Positions 7,951-19,382 are shown, counted from the first letter of the stretch. The stretch: 64,000 bases of DNA from Asanoa ferruginea (GCF_003387075.1 NZ_QUMQ01000001.1:4712001-4776000), one strand, 5' to 3'. The notes: generated from the sequence alone by a model not told the origin. Numbers and translations: made by a program.

Positions 7951-9083
7951 AGCAGCCCCGCCTCGCGCATCAGGCGGGACAGGCCGGCACCGTCGGGCGC
8001 CCACAGCCAGCTCTGTGCCCCGGTGTCCCGGGCCCGCGGGCTGTTGTCGTGGATCGGCAGCGCGCCGGCCAGCACGGCCTGGGTCGGTGACAGGCGGCGG
8101 ATCGCGACCGCGGCGACGTTGTCGGGGTTGGAGCGCGCGAAGTCGGCGTAGATCTCCGGGTCGTGCTGCCCGTCGTCGCCGATCAGCAGCCACTTGACAG
8201 TGGGGAACTCGGAAGCGAGGCGGCGCAGGGTGGCCCGCTTGTGCTCCTGGCCGCTGCGAAACCAGCGGTCCTTCTGCGGGCCCCAGTCGGTGAGCAGCAG
8301 CGGGCCGGCGGGGTAGAGGTGCCGGGACAGGAACCGGGTCAGCGTCTGCGCGACGTTCCACGCGCCGGTCGACAGGTAGAGCACGGGTGCGCCCGGGTGC
8401 GCGGTGATCAGCCGCTCGTAGAGGACCGCCATCCCGGGCACCGCGGCCCGGGCGTGTTCGTCGAGCACGAACGTGTTCCACGCGGCCAGCAGCGGCCGGG
8501 GCAGCGCGGTGACCATGACCGTGTCGTCGATGTCGGAGACGATGCCGAAGGTCACGGAGGGGTCGACGATCAGCACCGGCGCCTCGGCCGGGTCGGCGTC
8601 GGCGGCGCGGATCCGCACCGTCTGCCAGCCCGTCGGCAGGTCGGCCTCGACCCGCGCGTCGACGAAACCGCCGCGGTCGGTGCGCAGCACGTGTCGCTGG
8701 TCGCCGGCGATGATCTCGACCTCGGCGTCGTTGACCGCGACGGTGCCGAAGCTGCGCCAGCCGCGCACGCTCTTGGGCTTGGTCGGCGGCGGCGCGCCCT
8801 CCGGGCCCGATGGTGGCGTGTCGCTCTCACCGGGGCGGCTGAGCAGCACCCGGCCCATCACCCGAACCCAGCCGGGCCCCCCGTAGCCGGTGTAGGGCAC
8901 GATCGTCGCCTGCCAGCCACGCCGGCGCATCCGCCGCTCGATGACCGCGCGAACGGCGTCTTCGGCGCGGGCGGCGCGGTGCAGACGCGCGGGTGCGGAG
9001 GACAGCGACACGCCCCCACCCTGCCATAACCCGTCGAGGACGGCTCGACGGCGGTGGATCTTGGAAGCCGCGTTCACGATCAT
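7947..9083 (-). CDS. App1-family phosphatidate phosphatase-like protein (DUF2183)
   Basis: A 378-residue protein of the App1 group. The N-terminal half (GWQATIVPYTGYGGPGWVRVMGRVLL) is the conserved first domain. The catalytic HAD-like half has the DxDxT motif in FGIVSDIDDTVMVTALPR, then VLYLSTGAWN, LLTDWGP and the late acidic motif LLIGDDGQHDPEIY. In yeast, App1 dephosphorylates phosphatidic acid; the bacterial substrate is unproven. The ATG at 9083 is used; a GTG near 9011 (VSLSSAPARLHRAARAED) is an alternative because the first ~24 residues are poorly conserved in character. It converges with the MazG-like gene with overlapping stops. Confidence 0.88.
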   Translation of the reverse strand: MIVNAASKIHRRRAVLDGLWQGGGVSLSSAPARLHRAARAEDAVRAVIERRMRRRGWQATIVPYTGYGGPGWVRVMGRVLLSRPGESDTPPSGPEGAPPPTKPKSVRGWRSFGTVAVNDAEVEIIAGDQRHVLRTDRGGFVDARVEADLPTGWQTVRIRAADADPAEAPVLIVDPSVTFGIVSDIDDTVMVTALPRPLLAAWNTFVLDEHARAAVPGMAVLYERLITAHPGAPVLYLSTGAWNVAQTLTRFLSRHLYPAGPLLLTDWGPQKDRWFRSGQEHKRATLRRLASEFPTVKWLLIGDDGQHDPEIYADFARSNPDNVAAVAIRRLSPTQAVLAGALPIHDNSPRARDTGAQSWLWAPDGAGLSRLMREAGLL

Positions 9084-9085
9084 GA

Positions 9086-9097
9086 CCGGAATTCCGG
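9086..9097. promoter_or_regulatory. 12-bp perfect palindrome upstream of the App1-like gene
   Basis: CCGGAATTCCGG, perfectly symmetric, ends two bases before the ATG of the App1-like gene. It may be a repressor site or chance symmetry. No regulator gene is adjacent. The rest of the 163-bp gap between this gene and the next (9084-9246) shows no gene and no clear promoter. Confidence 0.25.
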
Positions 9098-9246
9098 ACA
9101 GGAGTGACCGGACACATCACGAGTAAAGGTTTTCACCTCGAAACCAGTGATCGGGAACACAGGCGAGGGATAGTTGATGAATGGCGGGTCCGGCGCCAAG
9201 ACGGCCCGGCGGCAGCGCGTGCCGACGGTGGGCCGCCGCATGCCCG

Positions 9247-9861
9247 TCAGAGCTTCGCGCGACCCTCTTCGAAGAACGCCGCGATCGCCGCCGCGTCGGG
9301 CAGGTCGCTGATCCCGCGGGCCGCGCCGAACGGCGCGTTCCAGAACTCGCCCTGCCTCGGCTTCCACGGGCCGACATAGGCATAGGGCTCGTTGTGCCAG
9401 GTGTCGCCGGGGGAGACCCCGTAGTTGACCTCGTGCTCGGTGACCGAGACGTCGAAGTGCTCGGGCCACAGCACCGGCAGTTGGTCGGGCAGCACCCGGC
9501 GCATGGCCGCGTCGCCGGCGTTGAACCAGTCGGCGAGATAGGCCGCCTTGGCCTCGTCGACGACCAGCGCCTCGTCTTCGCGTACGCCCGAATGGTCGGC
9601 GTAGTTGTCGGGAACGCCCGCGTCGACGTCGACGGCCGCCGCGAGCCCGGCCGGCGTGTTGCCCGGCAGCGCGAGCCGCTGCCCGCCGGCGACCAGCTCG
9701 GCACCCTCGACCCGCAGGTCTGGTGCCTTCACCGTGGCAAAACCACCCGGCACCACGCGCAGCCGGATGGTGCCGCTCGCCCGGAACTGCGGCCCGGCCA
9801 ACAGGATCTCCGCGACGCCGTGCCAGGCACGGCGGGTCTCGGCGAGACGTTGTCCGGTCAC
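9247..9861 (-). CDS. Conserved hypothetical protein
   Basis: About 204 residues from GTG 9861 (VTGQRLAETRRAWHGVAEILLAGPQ); an upstream ATG at 9903 would add 14 residues. It has no membrane segment or signal. The C-terminal half is aromatic and acidic (VLWPEHFDVSVTEHEVNYGVSPGD, EPYAYVGPWKPR, EFWNAPFGAARG), suggesting a compact soluble domain. Such proteins are widespread in actinobacteria but I do not recognise a function. It lies alone, divergent from the cox operon, and shares a 77-bp upstream region with coxM. Confidence 0.75.
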   Translation of the reverse strand: MTGQRLAETRRAWHGVAEILLAGPQFRASGTIRLRVVPGGFATVKAPDLRVEGAELVAGGQRLALPGNTPAGLAAAVDVDAGVPDNYADHSGVREDEALVVDEAKAAYLADWFNAGDAAMRRVLPDQLPVLWPEHFDVSVTEHEVNYGVSPGDTWHNEPYAYVGPWKPRQGEFWNAPFGAARGISDLPDAAAIAAFFEEGRAKL

Positions 9862-9938
9862 CCCGCCAAGGCTACCGGCGACCCGCGTCCGCCCGGTCCG
9901 CAACGCTCCACCCCGCCCGCGTTAACTCGGAGGTGCTA

Positions 9939-10817
9939 ATGCAAGTCCCTGCCCCGTTCACCTATGAACGGGCGACGAGTGTCGAGCACGCGATCGAACT
10001 GCTCGGCCAACTGGGCCCCGAGGCCCGGGTCGTCGCCGGTGGACACAGCCTGATCCCGATGATGAAGCTCCGCCTCGCCCGGCCCGACGCGCTGGTCGAC
10101 ATCAACGCCCTGGGTGCCGAGCTCGGGCAGATCCGGGTCGACGGCACCGATCTCGTGATCGGCGCCCTGACCCGGCACGCCGACCTGCTCCGGTCGGCGG
10201 TCGCAGGCGAGCATTTCCCGATTTTTCATGACGCCGAGAAGGTGATCGCCGACCCGGTGGTGCGCAACTTCGGCACGGTCGGCGGCTCGCTCTGCCAGGC
10301 CGACCCGGCCGAAGACCTGTCCGCGGTGTTCGCCGCGGTCGACGCCGTCGCGGTCCTCCGCGGGCCCGGCGGGGTCCGCCAGGTGCCGGTCCGCGAGCTC
10401 CACATCGGTCCATATGAGACGGTGCTGGCGCCCGACGAGCTGCTGATCGAGCTGCGGGTGCGGATCCGGCCCGGCGGCGGCAGCGCCTACGAGAAGGTCG
10501 AGCGGCGGGTCGGCGACTACGCGGTCGCGGCCGGCGGTGCCGCGATCTGGCTCGACGGCGACACGGTGAGCGGGGCCGGCATCGGCCTGACCGCCGTTGG
10601 CGCCGAGCACTTCGCCGCACCCGAGGCCGAGGCGGCCCTGGTCGGGCAGCCGGCCACCGACGAGTCGTTCCGCGCGGCCGGCCGGATCGCCGCCGACAAC
10701 TGCAACCCGACAGCCGACCAGCGGGGTCCGGTCGACTACAAGCGGCACCTCGCCGCGGAGCTCACCACCCGGGCACTGCGCCGGGCGGCCGCCCGCGCGC
10801 GCGGTCAGGAGGCATAG
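9939..10817 (+). CDS. coxM: Aerobic carbon monoxide dehydrogenase, medium FAD subunit
   Basis: A 292-residue CoxM-type flavoprotein with FAD motifs VVAGGHSLIPMMKLRLA (residues ~30-46) and NFGTVGGSLCQADPAEDL (~108-125), and a C-terminal CODH_FAD_C domain (GGSAYEKVERRVGDYAVAAGGAAI). It moves electrons from the CoxS clusters to FAD and then to the respiratory chain. The start ATG has a strong Shine-Dalgarno (CGGAGG, six to seven bases upstream). It is the first gene of the cox operon, whose M-S-L order is that of form I CO dehydrogenases. It lacks the extra 4Fe-4S cysteine loop seen in the other FAD subunit in this window. Confidence 0.95.
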   Translation: MQVPAPFTYERATSVEHAIELLGQLGPEARVVAGGHSLIPMMKLRLARPDALVDINALGAELGQIRVDGTDLVIGALTRHADLLRSAVAGEHFPIFHDAEKVIADPVVRNFGTVGGSLCQADPAEDLSAVFAAVDAVAVLRGPGGVRQVPVRELHIGPYETVLAPDELLIELRVRIRPGGGSAYEKVERRVGDYAVAAGGAAIWLDGDTVSGAGIGLTAVGAEHFAAPEAEAALVGQPATDESFRAAGRIAADNCNPTADQRGPVDYKRHLAAELTTRALRRAAARARGQEA

Positions 10818-10819
10818 AC

Positions 10820-11322
10820 ATGCAGGTCACGATAACTGTCAACGGCAGCGCCGAGACCCACGAGGTGGAGCCGCGGCTGTTGCTCGTGCACTTCATCCGG
10901 GAGAAGGCCGGCCTACGCGGCACCCACTGGGGCTGCGACACCTCCAACTGCGGCACGTGCGTCGTCTGGCTCGACGGCAAGCCGGTCAAGTCGTGCACGG
11001 TGTTCGCGGCGATGGCCGACGGTCACGAGGTGCGCACCGTCGAGGGGCTCGAGCAGGGCGGGCAGCTCGACCCGGTGCAGGAGGGCTTCATGGAGTGCCA
11101 CGGCCTCCAATGCGGGTTCTGCACGCCGGGCATGTTGATGACCGCCCGGGCGCTGCTCGACGCCAACCCGGACCCGTCCGAGCACGAGATCCGCGAGGCG
11201 ATCTCGGGCCAGCTCTGCCGGTGCACCGGCTACGAGAATATCGTCCGCTCGGTCCGCTGGGCTGCCGAGAAAGAGGCGTCTGGACCGGTCACCGAATCGG
11301 AGAAGCCCGTGGAGGCGACGGC

Positions 11323-11326
<4 letters not shown>
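10820..11326 (+). CDS. coxS: Aerobic carbon monoxide dehydrogenase, small 2Fe-2S subunit
   Basis: A 168-residue protein with the two expected 2Fe-2S clusters: WGCDTSNCGTCVVWLDGKPVKSC in the ferredoxin domain, and QCGFCTPGMLM plus SGQLCRCTGYENIV in the helical domain. It relays electrons from the Mo-Cu site in CoxL to FAD in CoxM. It begins two bases after the coxM stop, and its stop overlaps the coxL start (ATGA at 11323-11326), so all three structural subunits are coupled. Confidence 0.96.
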
Positions 11327-13685
<2,359 letters not shown>

Positions 13686-13689
<4 letters not shown>

Positions 13690-14639
13690 CGGCCACGACG
13701 GAGCAGAGGGCGAACGAGCTGCGCGCCGCGCGCAGCCCGTTCGTCCTCGCGGTCGTGGTCCGCGCCGAGCGGCCCACCTCCGCGAAGCCCGGCGACCGGG
13801 CGATCATCCGCGGTGACGGCACGATCGAGGGCTTCGTCGGGGGCTCGTGCGCGGAGTCGACGGTGCGGATCCAGAGCCTGCGGCAGCTCGCGTCCGGCGA
13901 GTCGACGCTGCTGCGGATCACCCCGGGCGGCGACGCGACCCGGCCGCCCGGCTTCGTCTCCGACTCGCCGGGGCTGGTGGTGGCCGACAACACCTGCCTG
14001 TCCGGCGGCACCATCGACGTGTTCCTGGAGGTGGTCATGCCGGCGCCACTGGTGCAGGTCTACGGCGACACCCCGATCGCGCGCGCCCTGGTGGCGGTCG
14101 GCGGCGCGGCCGGCTACGAGGTCCGGCTGGCCGCCGGGCCGACCACCGTGCCGACCGATGCGCTGGCGGTGGTGGTCGCCTCGCACGGGCACGACGAAAT
14201 CGGCGTGCTGACCTCGGCGGTCTCGGCTGGAGTGCCTTACGTGGCGCTGGTCGCGTCGCCGAAGCGGGGTGCCGCGGTGCTTGCCGAGGCGGGCGTGCCG
14301 GCCGGCCGGGTCAAGACGCCGGCGGGTCTCGACCTCGGTGCGCGCACACCCGGCGACGTCGCCGTCTCCATCCTGGCCGAGGTGGTCGCGGCCCGGACCG
14401 CCGCGATGGCGGAGACCGTGCCCCCGCCGCGCGCGCCGCAGCCGGTGGTAATAGGGGCCCCTTCCTATGCGGAAAGCGTTAACAAGGGGCCCTTGCTTGC
14501 GGTTGACCCGGTGTGCGGGATGGAGGTGCTGGTGGAGCCCGGCGCGCTGTCGTTTGAGAATGCCGGCCGCACCTGGTATTTCTGCGCCGCAGGCTGTCGC
14601 ACGGCGTTCGCCGCCGACCCCGCGCGGTGGGGCGGATGA
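13686..14639 (+). CDS. XdhC/CoxI-type maturation factor fused to a YHS metal-binding domain
   Basis: A 317-residue protein from GTG 13686 (overlapping the coxL stop). Residues ~1-115 are an XdhC/CoxI N-domain (EGFVGGSCAESTVRIQSLRQL and a later DNTCLSGGTIDVFLE). Residues ~120-240 are a Rossmann-like XdhC C-domain (PLVQVYGDTPIARALVAVGG). After a linker come residues ~272-317, a YHS domain (VDPVCGMEVLVEP, SFENAGRTWYFCAAGCRTAFAADP) of the heavy-metal-associated kind. XdhC proteins bind and sulfurate the molybdenum cofactor. A fused YHS domain might handle copper for the Mo-Cu site, which is inference. The linker (residues ~256-270) is encoded by a palindromic repeat element. Confidence 0.87.
14453..14494. 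repeat. GGGGCCC-cored palindromic repeat element inside a coding sequence
   Basis: Two GGGGCCC-containing palindromic arms, AGGGGCCCCTT (14453-14463) and AAGGGGCCCTT (14484-14494), flank a spacer with GCGGAAAGCGTTAAC. From memory this matches a short dispersed repeat common in Micromonosporaceae genomes, usually between genes. Here it is in frame in the XdhC-YHS gene and encodes the inter-domain linker around GAPSYAESVNKGPL. No other copy was seen in this window. Confidence 0.65.
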
Positions 14640-15508
14640 CCGGCGACCTGCCCGCCGATGTCGGCGGGCTGACGGCGGCGCTCGACCGCACCGGCTATCT
14701 CGCGGACGAGCCGCTCGCCACCGCCCTGTTCCTGGCCACCCGGATGCCGGCGCCGATCCTGCTCGAAGGGGAACCCGGCGTCGGCAAGACCGAGGCGGCC
14801 AAGGCGCTGGCGGCCGCGCTCGACACGCCGCTGGTGCGGCTCCAGTGCTACGAGGGTCTGACCGTCTCCGAGGCGCTCTACGAGTGGAACTATCCCCGGC
14901 AGTTGCTGGCGATCCGGCTCGCCGAGGCCTCCGGCGCGACGGTCGCGTCGGCCGACCTTTTCACGCCGGAGTTCCTGCTCGCCCGCCCGTTGCTCGCCGC
15001 GCTGGAGCACACCGGGCCGCGGCCGGCCGTGCTGCTGCTCGACGAGGTCGACCGGGCCGACGACGAGTTCGAGGCGTTCCTGCTGGAGTTGCTCGCGGAG
15101 AACACGGTCACGATCCCGGAGCTGGGCACCCGGCGCGCGGTGCTGCCGCCGGTCGTGGTGCTCACCTCCAACCGCACCCGCGACCTGCACGACGCGTTGA
15201 AGCGGCGCTGCCTCTACCACTGGATCCCCTACCCGGCGGCCGACCGGGTCGCGGCGATCGTCCGCCGGCGGGTGGCCGGCATCGGCGACCCGCTCGCCGA
15301 CCAGGTCGCCGCCGCGGTGCAGCGGTTGCGCGGGCTCGAGCTCTACAAGCCGCCCGGGGTGGCCGAGGCGGTCGACTGGGCGACGGCGCTGCGGGTTCTG
15401 GGCATCGCGACATTGACGCCCGCCACAGCCGCCCAGACGCTCGCCGCCGTGGTCAAATACGACGAAGACCTGGCGACGGTACGCGGAAGCGGGCTCTTCG
15501 ATGACTGA
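14636..15508 (+). CDS. coxD: MoxR-like AAA+ ATPase, CoxD
   Basis: A 290-residue AAA+ ATPase of the MoxR type with Walker A GEPGVGKTEAAKALA (residues ~45-59), Walker B VLLLDEVDRADDEF, sensor VVVLTSNRTRDLHDALKRRC and a C-terminal lid domain. In Oligotropha carboxidovorans CoxD is a partly unfolding chaperone-like ATPase needed to build the CuSMoO2 site. It starts at ATG 14636, overlapping the stop of the XdhC-YHS gene, and overlaps coxE by eight bases. The downstream VWA protein is its usual partner. Confidence 0.93.
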   Translation: MTGDLPADVGGLTAALDRTGYLADEPLATALFLATRMPAPILLEGEPGVGKTEAAKALAAALDTPLVRLQCYEGLTVSEALYEWNYPRQLLAIRLAEASGATVASADLFTPEFLLARPLLAALEHTGPRPAVLLLDEVDRADDEFEAFLLELLAENTVTIPELGTRRAVLPPVVVLTSNRTRDLHDALKRRCLYHWIPYPAADRVAAIVRRRVAGIGDPLADQVAAAVQRLRGLELYKPPGVAEAVDWATALRVLGIATLTPATAAQTLAAVVKYDEDLATVRGSGLFDD

Positions 15509-16748
15509 ACCGTCCCCGGCCGACCTGGCCGCCGTGGTGGCCCGGTTCGGCGCGGTGCTGCACGACTCCGGCGTCGCGGTCGGGCCCGACCGGGGCGAGC
15601 GGTTCGCCCGGGCGGTGCTGCTGACCCGGCCGGCCACCACCCGCGCGCTCTACTGGTGCGCGGCGATCACGCTGCTCGCCGACCCGGCCGACCGGCCCGC
15701 CTTCGACCGGGCGTTCGACCTGGTGTTCGGCGGCATGGTCGACGACGCGTCGGCCCGCGGCCTGGATACCTCGCCGGAGTCGTCCGGTGCCAACGTGCCG
15801 CCCCGGCCGGGCCGCGCCGACGGCGGGCAGCCCGGAATCGGCGACCAGCCGTCCGGTTCGCCTCCTTCGTCGCCCGAAACGCGTAGCCCGTATCCCCTCA
15901 TCGCGACCTCGGCCGAACGACTCGGTGGCCGCGACTTCGCGAAGCTCTCGCCCGACGAGCTCGCGGAGCTCGCCGTCGCCATGCGGCGGCTCCGCCTGTC
16001 CAGCCCACCTCGTCGCACCCGGCGCACCCGGGTCGGCCACCGCGGTCCGGCGCTCGACCTGCGCGCGACGCTGCGGGCCGCGCGGCGGACCGGCGGCCAC
16101 CCGGTGCGGCTGCGCCGGCGTCGCCCCCGGGTCAAGCCGCGCCGGCTGGTCGTCCTCTGTGACATCTCCGGTTCGATGGCGCCCTACGCCCGGGCGCTGC
16201 TGCAACTGGTCTACTGCGCCGCCGCCACCGGGCCGCGGACCGAGGTGTTCACCTTCGCCACCCGGCTCACCCGGCTGACCAAGGTGCTCGAGCGGGTGCC
16301 GCCGACGGTCGCCCTGGAGCGCGCCGGCCGGGCGGCACCGGACTGGTCCGGCGGCACCCGGATCGGCGCCGCGCTGCGCACCTTCCTCGACGAGCACGGC
16401 GCCCGCGGGATGGCCCGCGGCGCGGTCGTGCTGATCCTCAGCGACGGGTGGGACACCGGTCCTCCCGAGGTGCTGGGGCAACAGATGGCGCGCCTGGCAC
16501 GGTTGGCGCATCGGGTGGTCTGGGCCAATCCGCGCACCCAGAGCGCGGCGTTCCGACCGCTGACGGGGGGCATGGCCGCCGCGTGGCCCTATTGCGACGC
16601 GGTGGTGAGCGCGCATCGACTGACCGCGCTCGACGACCTGTTGGCGGCGCTGGCCGATCCCGGCCCGCGCCACCGGCCGCGGCCGCGGGTCGCCGACCCG
16701 GTGGCGGCGGCCCGGCGGACCGACCATAGTGATAGCTGGGGGCGATGA
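15501..16748 (+). CDS. coxE: VWA domain protein, CoxE
   Basis: A 415-residue soluble protein. The N-terminal half is helical (residues ~1-80), followed by a Pro/Ser-rich linker (~95-130). The C-terminal von Willebrand A domain has the MIDAS motif LCDISGSMAPYARAL and a late LILSDGWDTGPPEVL. CoxE works with the MoxR-type CoxD in activating CO dehydrogenase by inserting copper and sulfur at the molybdenum. It overlaps coxD by eight bases and its stop overlaps the coxF start (ATGA). Confidence 0.92.
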   Translation: MTEPSPADLAAVVARFGAVLHDSGVAVGPDRGERFARAVLLTRPATTRALYWCAAITLLADPADRPAFDRAFDLVFGGMVDDASARGLDTSPESSGANVPPRPGRADGGQPGIGDQPSGSPPSSPETRSPYPLIATSAERLGGRDFAKLSPDELAELAVAMRRLRLSSPPRRTRRTRVGHRGPALDLRATLRAARRTGGHPVRLRRRRPRVKPRRLVVLCDISGSMAPYARALLQLVYCAAATGPRTEVFTFATRLTRLTKVLERVPPTVALERAGRAAPDWSGGTRIGAALRTFLDEHGARGMARGAVVLILSDGWDTGPPEVLGQQMARLARLAHRVVWANPRTQSAAFRPLTGGMAAAWPYCDAVVSAHRLTALDDLLAALADPGPRHRPRPRVADPVAAARRTDHSDSWGR

Positions 16749-17872
16749 CCGTGCGCGACGTGCTCGCTGACCTGTCGCGCTGGTGGCGCGAGGGTAGCCC
16801 GGTGGGGATGGCCACCGTGGTCGGCACCTGGAAGAGCGCACCGCGGCCACCCGGCGCCACCATGCTCGTCGGCCCCGACCAGACGGCCGTCGGCAGCGTC
16901 TCCGGCGGCTGCGTCGAAGCGGCCGTCTACGAGCTCGGCCTCGAGGCGATCTCGACGGGCCAACCGCAGCTGATCCGCTACGGGGTCAGCGACGACGACG
17001 CGTTCTCGGTCGGGCTGACCTGCGGCGGCATCATCGACATCTTCGTCGAGCGGATCGACCCGTCGTCGTTCCCGCAGCTCGGCGACGTCGCGTCGGCCAT
17101 CGCGGCGGAGCAGCCGGTAGCGGTGGCCACGGTGATCAGCGACCCGTTGGGGCGGCTCGGCCAGCGCCTGGTCGTCTGGCCGGACCGGGTCGACGGGACG
17201 CTCGGTTCGGCCCACTTCGACGAGGCGCTCACCGAAGACGTGCGGGGGATGCTGGCCGCCGGGCTCACCGGACCACTGCATTACGGCACCGACGGCGAGC
17301 GGCTCGGTGACGAGGTCACCGTGTTCGTCGCGGCCTACGCACCGCCGCCGCGGATGCTGGTCTTCGGCGCGATCGACTTCGCCGCGGCGCTGGCCCGCCA
17401 GGGTGCCTTCCTCGGCTACCGGGTGACCGTCTGTGACGCCCGGCCGGTGTTCGCGACCAGCCGCCGCTTCCCCGGCGTCGAGGTGGTCGTCGACTGGCCG
17501 CACCGCTACCTCAACGGCGAGATCGCCGCCGGCCGGGTCGATGGCCGCACCGTCGTCTGCGTCCTCACTCACGACCCGAAGTTCGACGTGCCGGTGCTCC
17601 AGGTGGCGCTGGAACGCGAGTTCGCCTACGTCGGCGCGATGGGCTCCCGGCGCACCCACGATGACCGGATAGCCGGCCTGCTCGCCGCCGGGGTGCCCGA
17701 GGCCCAACTTAAGAAGCTGCACTCGCCGATCGGGCTGGCGCTCGGTGCGCGTACCCCCGAGGAGACGGCGGTGAGCATCACCGCCGAGATCATCGCCGAC
17801 CGCTGGGGTGGCGACGGGCAGAAGTTGTCCACTCTGGACGGAAGTATCCACGAGAACCTCGACCGACGCTGA
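16745..17872 (+). CDS. coxF: XdhC family protein, CoxF
   Basis: A 375-residue full-length XdhC/CoxF protein. The N-domain has PVGMATVVGTWKSAPRPPGA and SVSGGCVEAAVYELGLEA with GLTCGGIIDIFVER; the C-terminal Rossmann domain has RMLVFGAIDFAAALARQGAFLGY, LTHDPKFDVPVLQ and YVGAMGSRRTHDDR. It is expected to bind and sulfurate the Mo-molybdopterin cytosine dinucleotide cofactor before insertion into CoxL. It is the second XdhC-type protein in the operon; unlike the first it has no YHS domain and carries a longer middle region. Its ATG overlaps the coxE stop. Confidence 0.92.
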   Translation: MTVRDVLADLSRWWREGSPVGMATVVGTWKSAPRPPGATMLVGPDQTAVGSVSGGCVEAAVYELGLEAISTGQPQLIRYGVSDDDAFSVGLTCGGIIDIFVERIDPSSFPQLGDVASAIAAEQPVAVATVISDPLGRLGQRLVVWPDRVDGTLGSAHFDEALTEDVRGMLAAGLTGPLHYGTDGERLGDEVTVFVAAYAPPPRMLVFGAIDFAAALARQGAFLGYRVTVCDARPVFATSRRFPGVEVVVDWPHRYLNGEIAAGRVDGRTVVCVLTHDPKFDVPVLQVALEREFAYVGAMGSRRTHDDRIAGLLAAGVPEAQLKKLHSPIGLALGARTPEETAVSITAEIIADRWGGDGQKLSTLDGSIHENLDRR

Positions 17873-17887
17873 CTGGGAGATCCTGCA

Positions 17888-18736
17888 ATGGAGCTGGAAC
17901 ACAATTTCACCGTCGCGGCACCTGTCGAACGCGCCTGGAACGTGCTGCTCGACCTCGACACGGTCGTGCCCTGCATGCCCGGCGCGGCGCTGACCGGGCA
18001 AGACGGCGACAGCTTCGACGGCACCGTCAAGGTCAAGCTCGGCCCGGTCTCGATGACGTTCGCCGGCAAGGGCACCTTCGTCGAACGCGACGAGGCCAAC
18101 CGGCGCGTGGTGGTCGAGGCCGCCGGCCGTGACTCCCGCGGCGGCGGCACGGCGAAGGCGACCGTGCGGGCCACGCTGACCCCGGCGGCCGACCCCGACT
18201 CCACCGACGTGCACGTGGTCACCGACCTGGCCGTCACGGGCCGGATCGCCCAGTTCGGTCGCGGCATGATCGCCGACGTCAGCGGGCGGCTGCTCGGCCA
18301 GTTCACCGACTGCCTCCAGGGCAAGCTGGCCGGCGGCGGCACGGCTGCCGTCCCCGCCGCACAGACCGCCACCTCGGCCGGTGCGGCGGCGTCCAGCGGT
18401 GGCGCGTCGGCGGCGGGTGCGGCCGCGGCCGGCACGCCGGCGGGCTCGGCCTCGTCCGGTGGGGGCCCGCCCAACGGGCGGGCCAGCGGGGCGCGGCCGG
18501 AGGCGTTCCACGGCCTGCGGCCGGCGGAGCGGGCGTTCCCTGGTCAGGTGGAGTCGGAGGAGCGCCAGGCGTTCACCGCGGAGCGGGAGGCGTTCACCGA
18601 GGTCGAGGTGGAGCCGGTCGACCTGTTCGCGGTCACCGGCCTCAACACGGTCGCCCGGCGGGCGCTGCCCTACGCCCTGGTGCTGCTCGCCGGCATCGCG
18701 ATCGGCACGGTTTTCGTCCGGCGCCGGCGCACCTAG
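17888..18736 (+). CDS. coxG: CoxG-like SRPBCC protein with C-terminal membrane anchor
   Basis: A 282-residue protein. Residues ~1-145 are a CoxG/SRPBCC (START-like) domain (MELEHNFTVAAPVERAWNVLLDLDTVVPCMPGAAL). An Ala/Gly/Ser-rich flexible segment follows (~150-200), and a single transmembrane helix (ALPYALVLLAGIAIGTVFV) with an RRRRT end lies at the C-terminus. CoxG recruits CO dehydrogenase to the cytoplasmic membrane and has been linked to quinone transport in mycobacterial CO/H2-oxidising systems. It starts 15 bases after coxF with GGGAG just upstream and closes the operon. Its last four bases overlap the converging HhH-GPD gene. Confidence 0.92.
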   Translation: MELEHNFTVAAPVERAWNVLLDLDTVVPCMPGAALTGQDGDSFDGTVKVKLGPVSMTFAGKGTFVERDEANRRVVVEAAGRDSRGGGTAKATVRATLTPAADPDSTDVHVVTDLAVTGRIAQFGRGMIADVSGRLLGQFTDCLQGKLAGGGTAAVPAAQTATSAGAAASSGGASAAGAAAAGTPAGSASSGGGPPNGRASGARPEAFHGLRPAERAFPGQVESEERQAFTAEREAFTEVEVEPVDLFAVTGLNTVARRALPYALVLLAGIAIGTVFVRRRRT

Positions 18737-19350
18737 AGGGTCTTGTCGTGTGAGCCGCGCAGGACGGCGGCGGCCAGCGCCGGGAGCCGCTCCGGTGTGA
18801 CCAGGCCGGCCAGCCGGTCCGGGTTGCTGGGCAGGTCGACTGCCTTGGCGGCCTCGGTGACGCGCGGGTCCAGATACGGGTGCACGTCCGGCCAGATCGC
18901 CTGCACCTCGCGGAGGAAGATGTCGGCGCCGGTCGGGCCGATGCCCGGGAACTCCATCAGCGAGTCGCGCAGTTGGGCCCGGTCGCCGTAGGCCGCGCCG
19001 TGCATCCGGCGCAGGTCGCCGTGCCAGCGATCGAGCAGGAGTTGGGCGCCGGCGGTGAGTTGCGCGACCGCCGGGCCGCCATACCGGATGTAGTGGCCGG
19101 CGGCCAGGGCGTGCCAGAGGGTGTGCTCGTCGGCGCCGGCCATCGCCTTGGGCGTGGTGAGCCCGGCCTTGAACAGTTCGCGGGCGGCCGCGACCGCGAC
19201 GTCCGCGGAGATCCGGGTGCTCAGCAGCTTGACCAGCACCAGCAACTGGTAGAGCGGCTGGGGTCGGTCGGCCAGGCGGATGCCCGCCTGCTGCGCGTAG
19301 GTCTCGCCGTATCGGTTGAGCAGCAGCGCTACCCGGTCGGTGTCGGTCAT
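18733..19350 (-). CDS. HhH-GPD family DNA glycosylase-like protein (EndoIII-like)
   Basis: A 205-residue alpha-helical protein with an N-terminal EndoIII-like helix set (YQLLVLVKLLSTRISADVAVAAARELF) and the helix-hairpin-helix LMEFPGIGPTGADIFLREVQ around residue 130, followed by a Pro/Asp-rich segment (WPDVHPYLDPRV). The lysine of bifunctional EndoIII enzymes is not evident at the hairpin (GPTGAD), and no 4Fe-4S cysteine cluster is present, so it may be a monofunctional glycosylase or an inactive relative. It stands alone, convergent with coxG. Confidence 0.82.
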   Translation of the reverse strand: MTDTDRVALLLNRYGETYAQQAGIRLADRPQPLYQLLVLVKLLSTRISADVAVAAARELFKAGLTTPKAMAGADEHTLWHALAAGHYIRYGGPAVAQLTAGAQLLLDRWHGDLRRMHGAAYGDRAQLRDSLMEFPGIGPTGADIFLREVQAIWPDVHPYLDPRVTEAAKAVDLPSNPDRLAGLVTPERLPALAAAVLRGSHDKTL

Positions 19351-19382
19351 GCGTCCCGGGTTTCCACCTTTGCGGTGATCTA

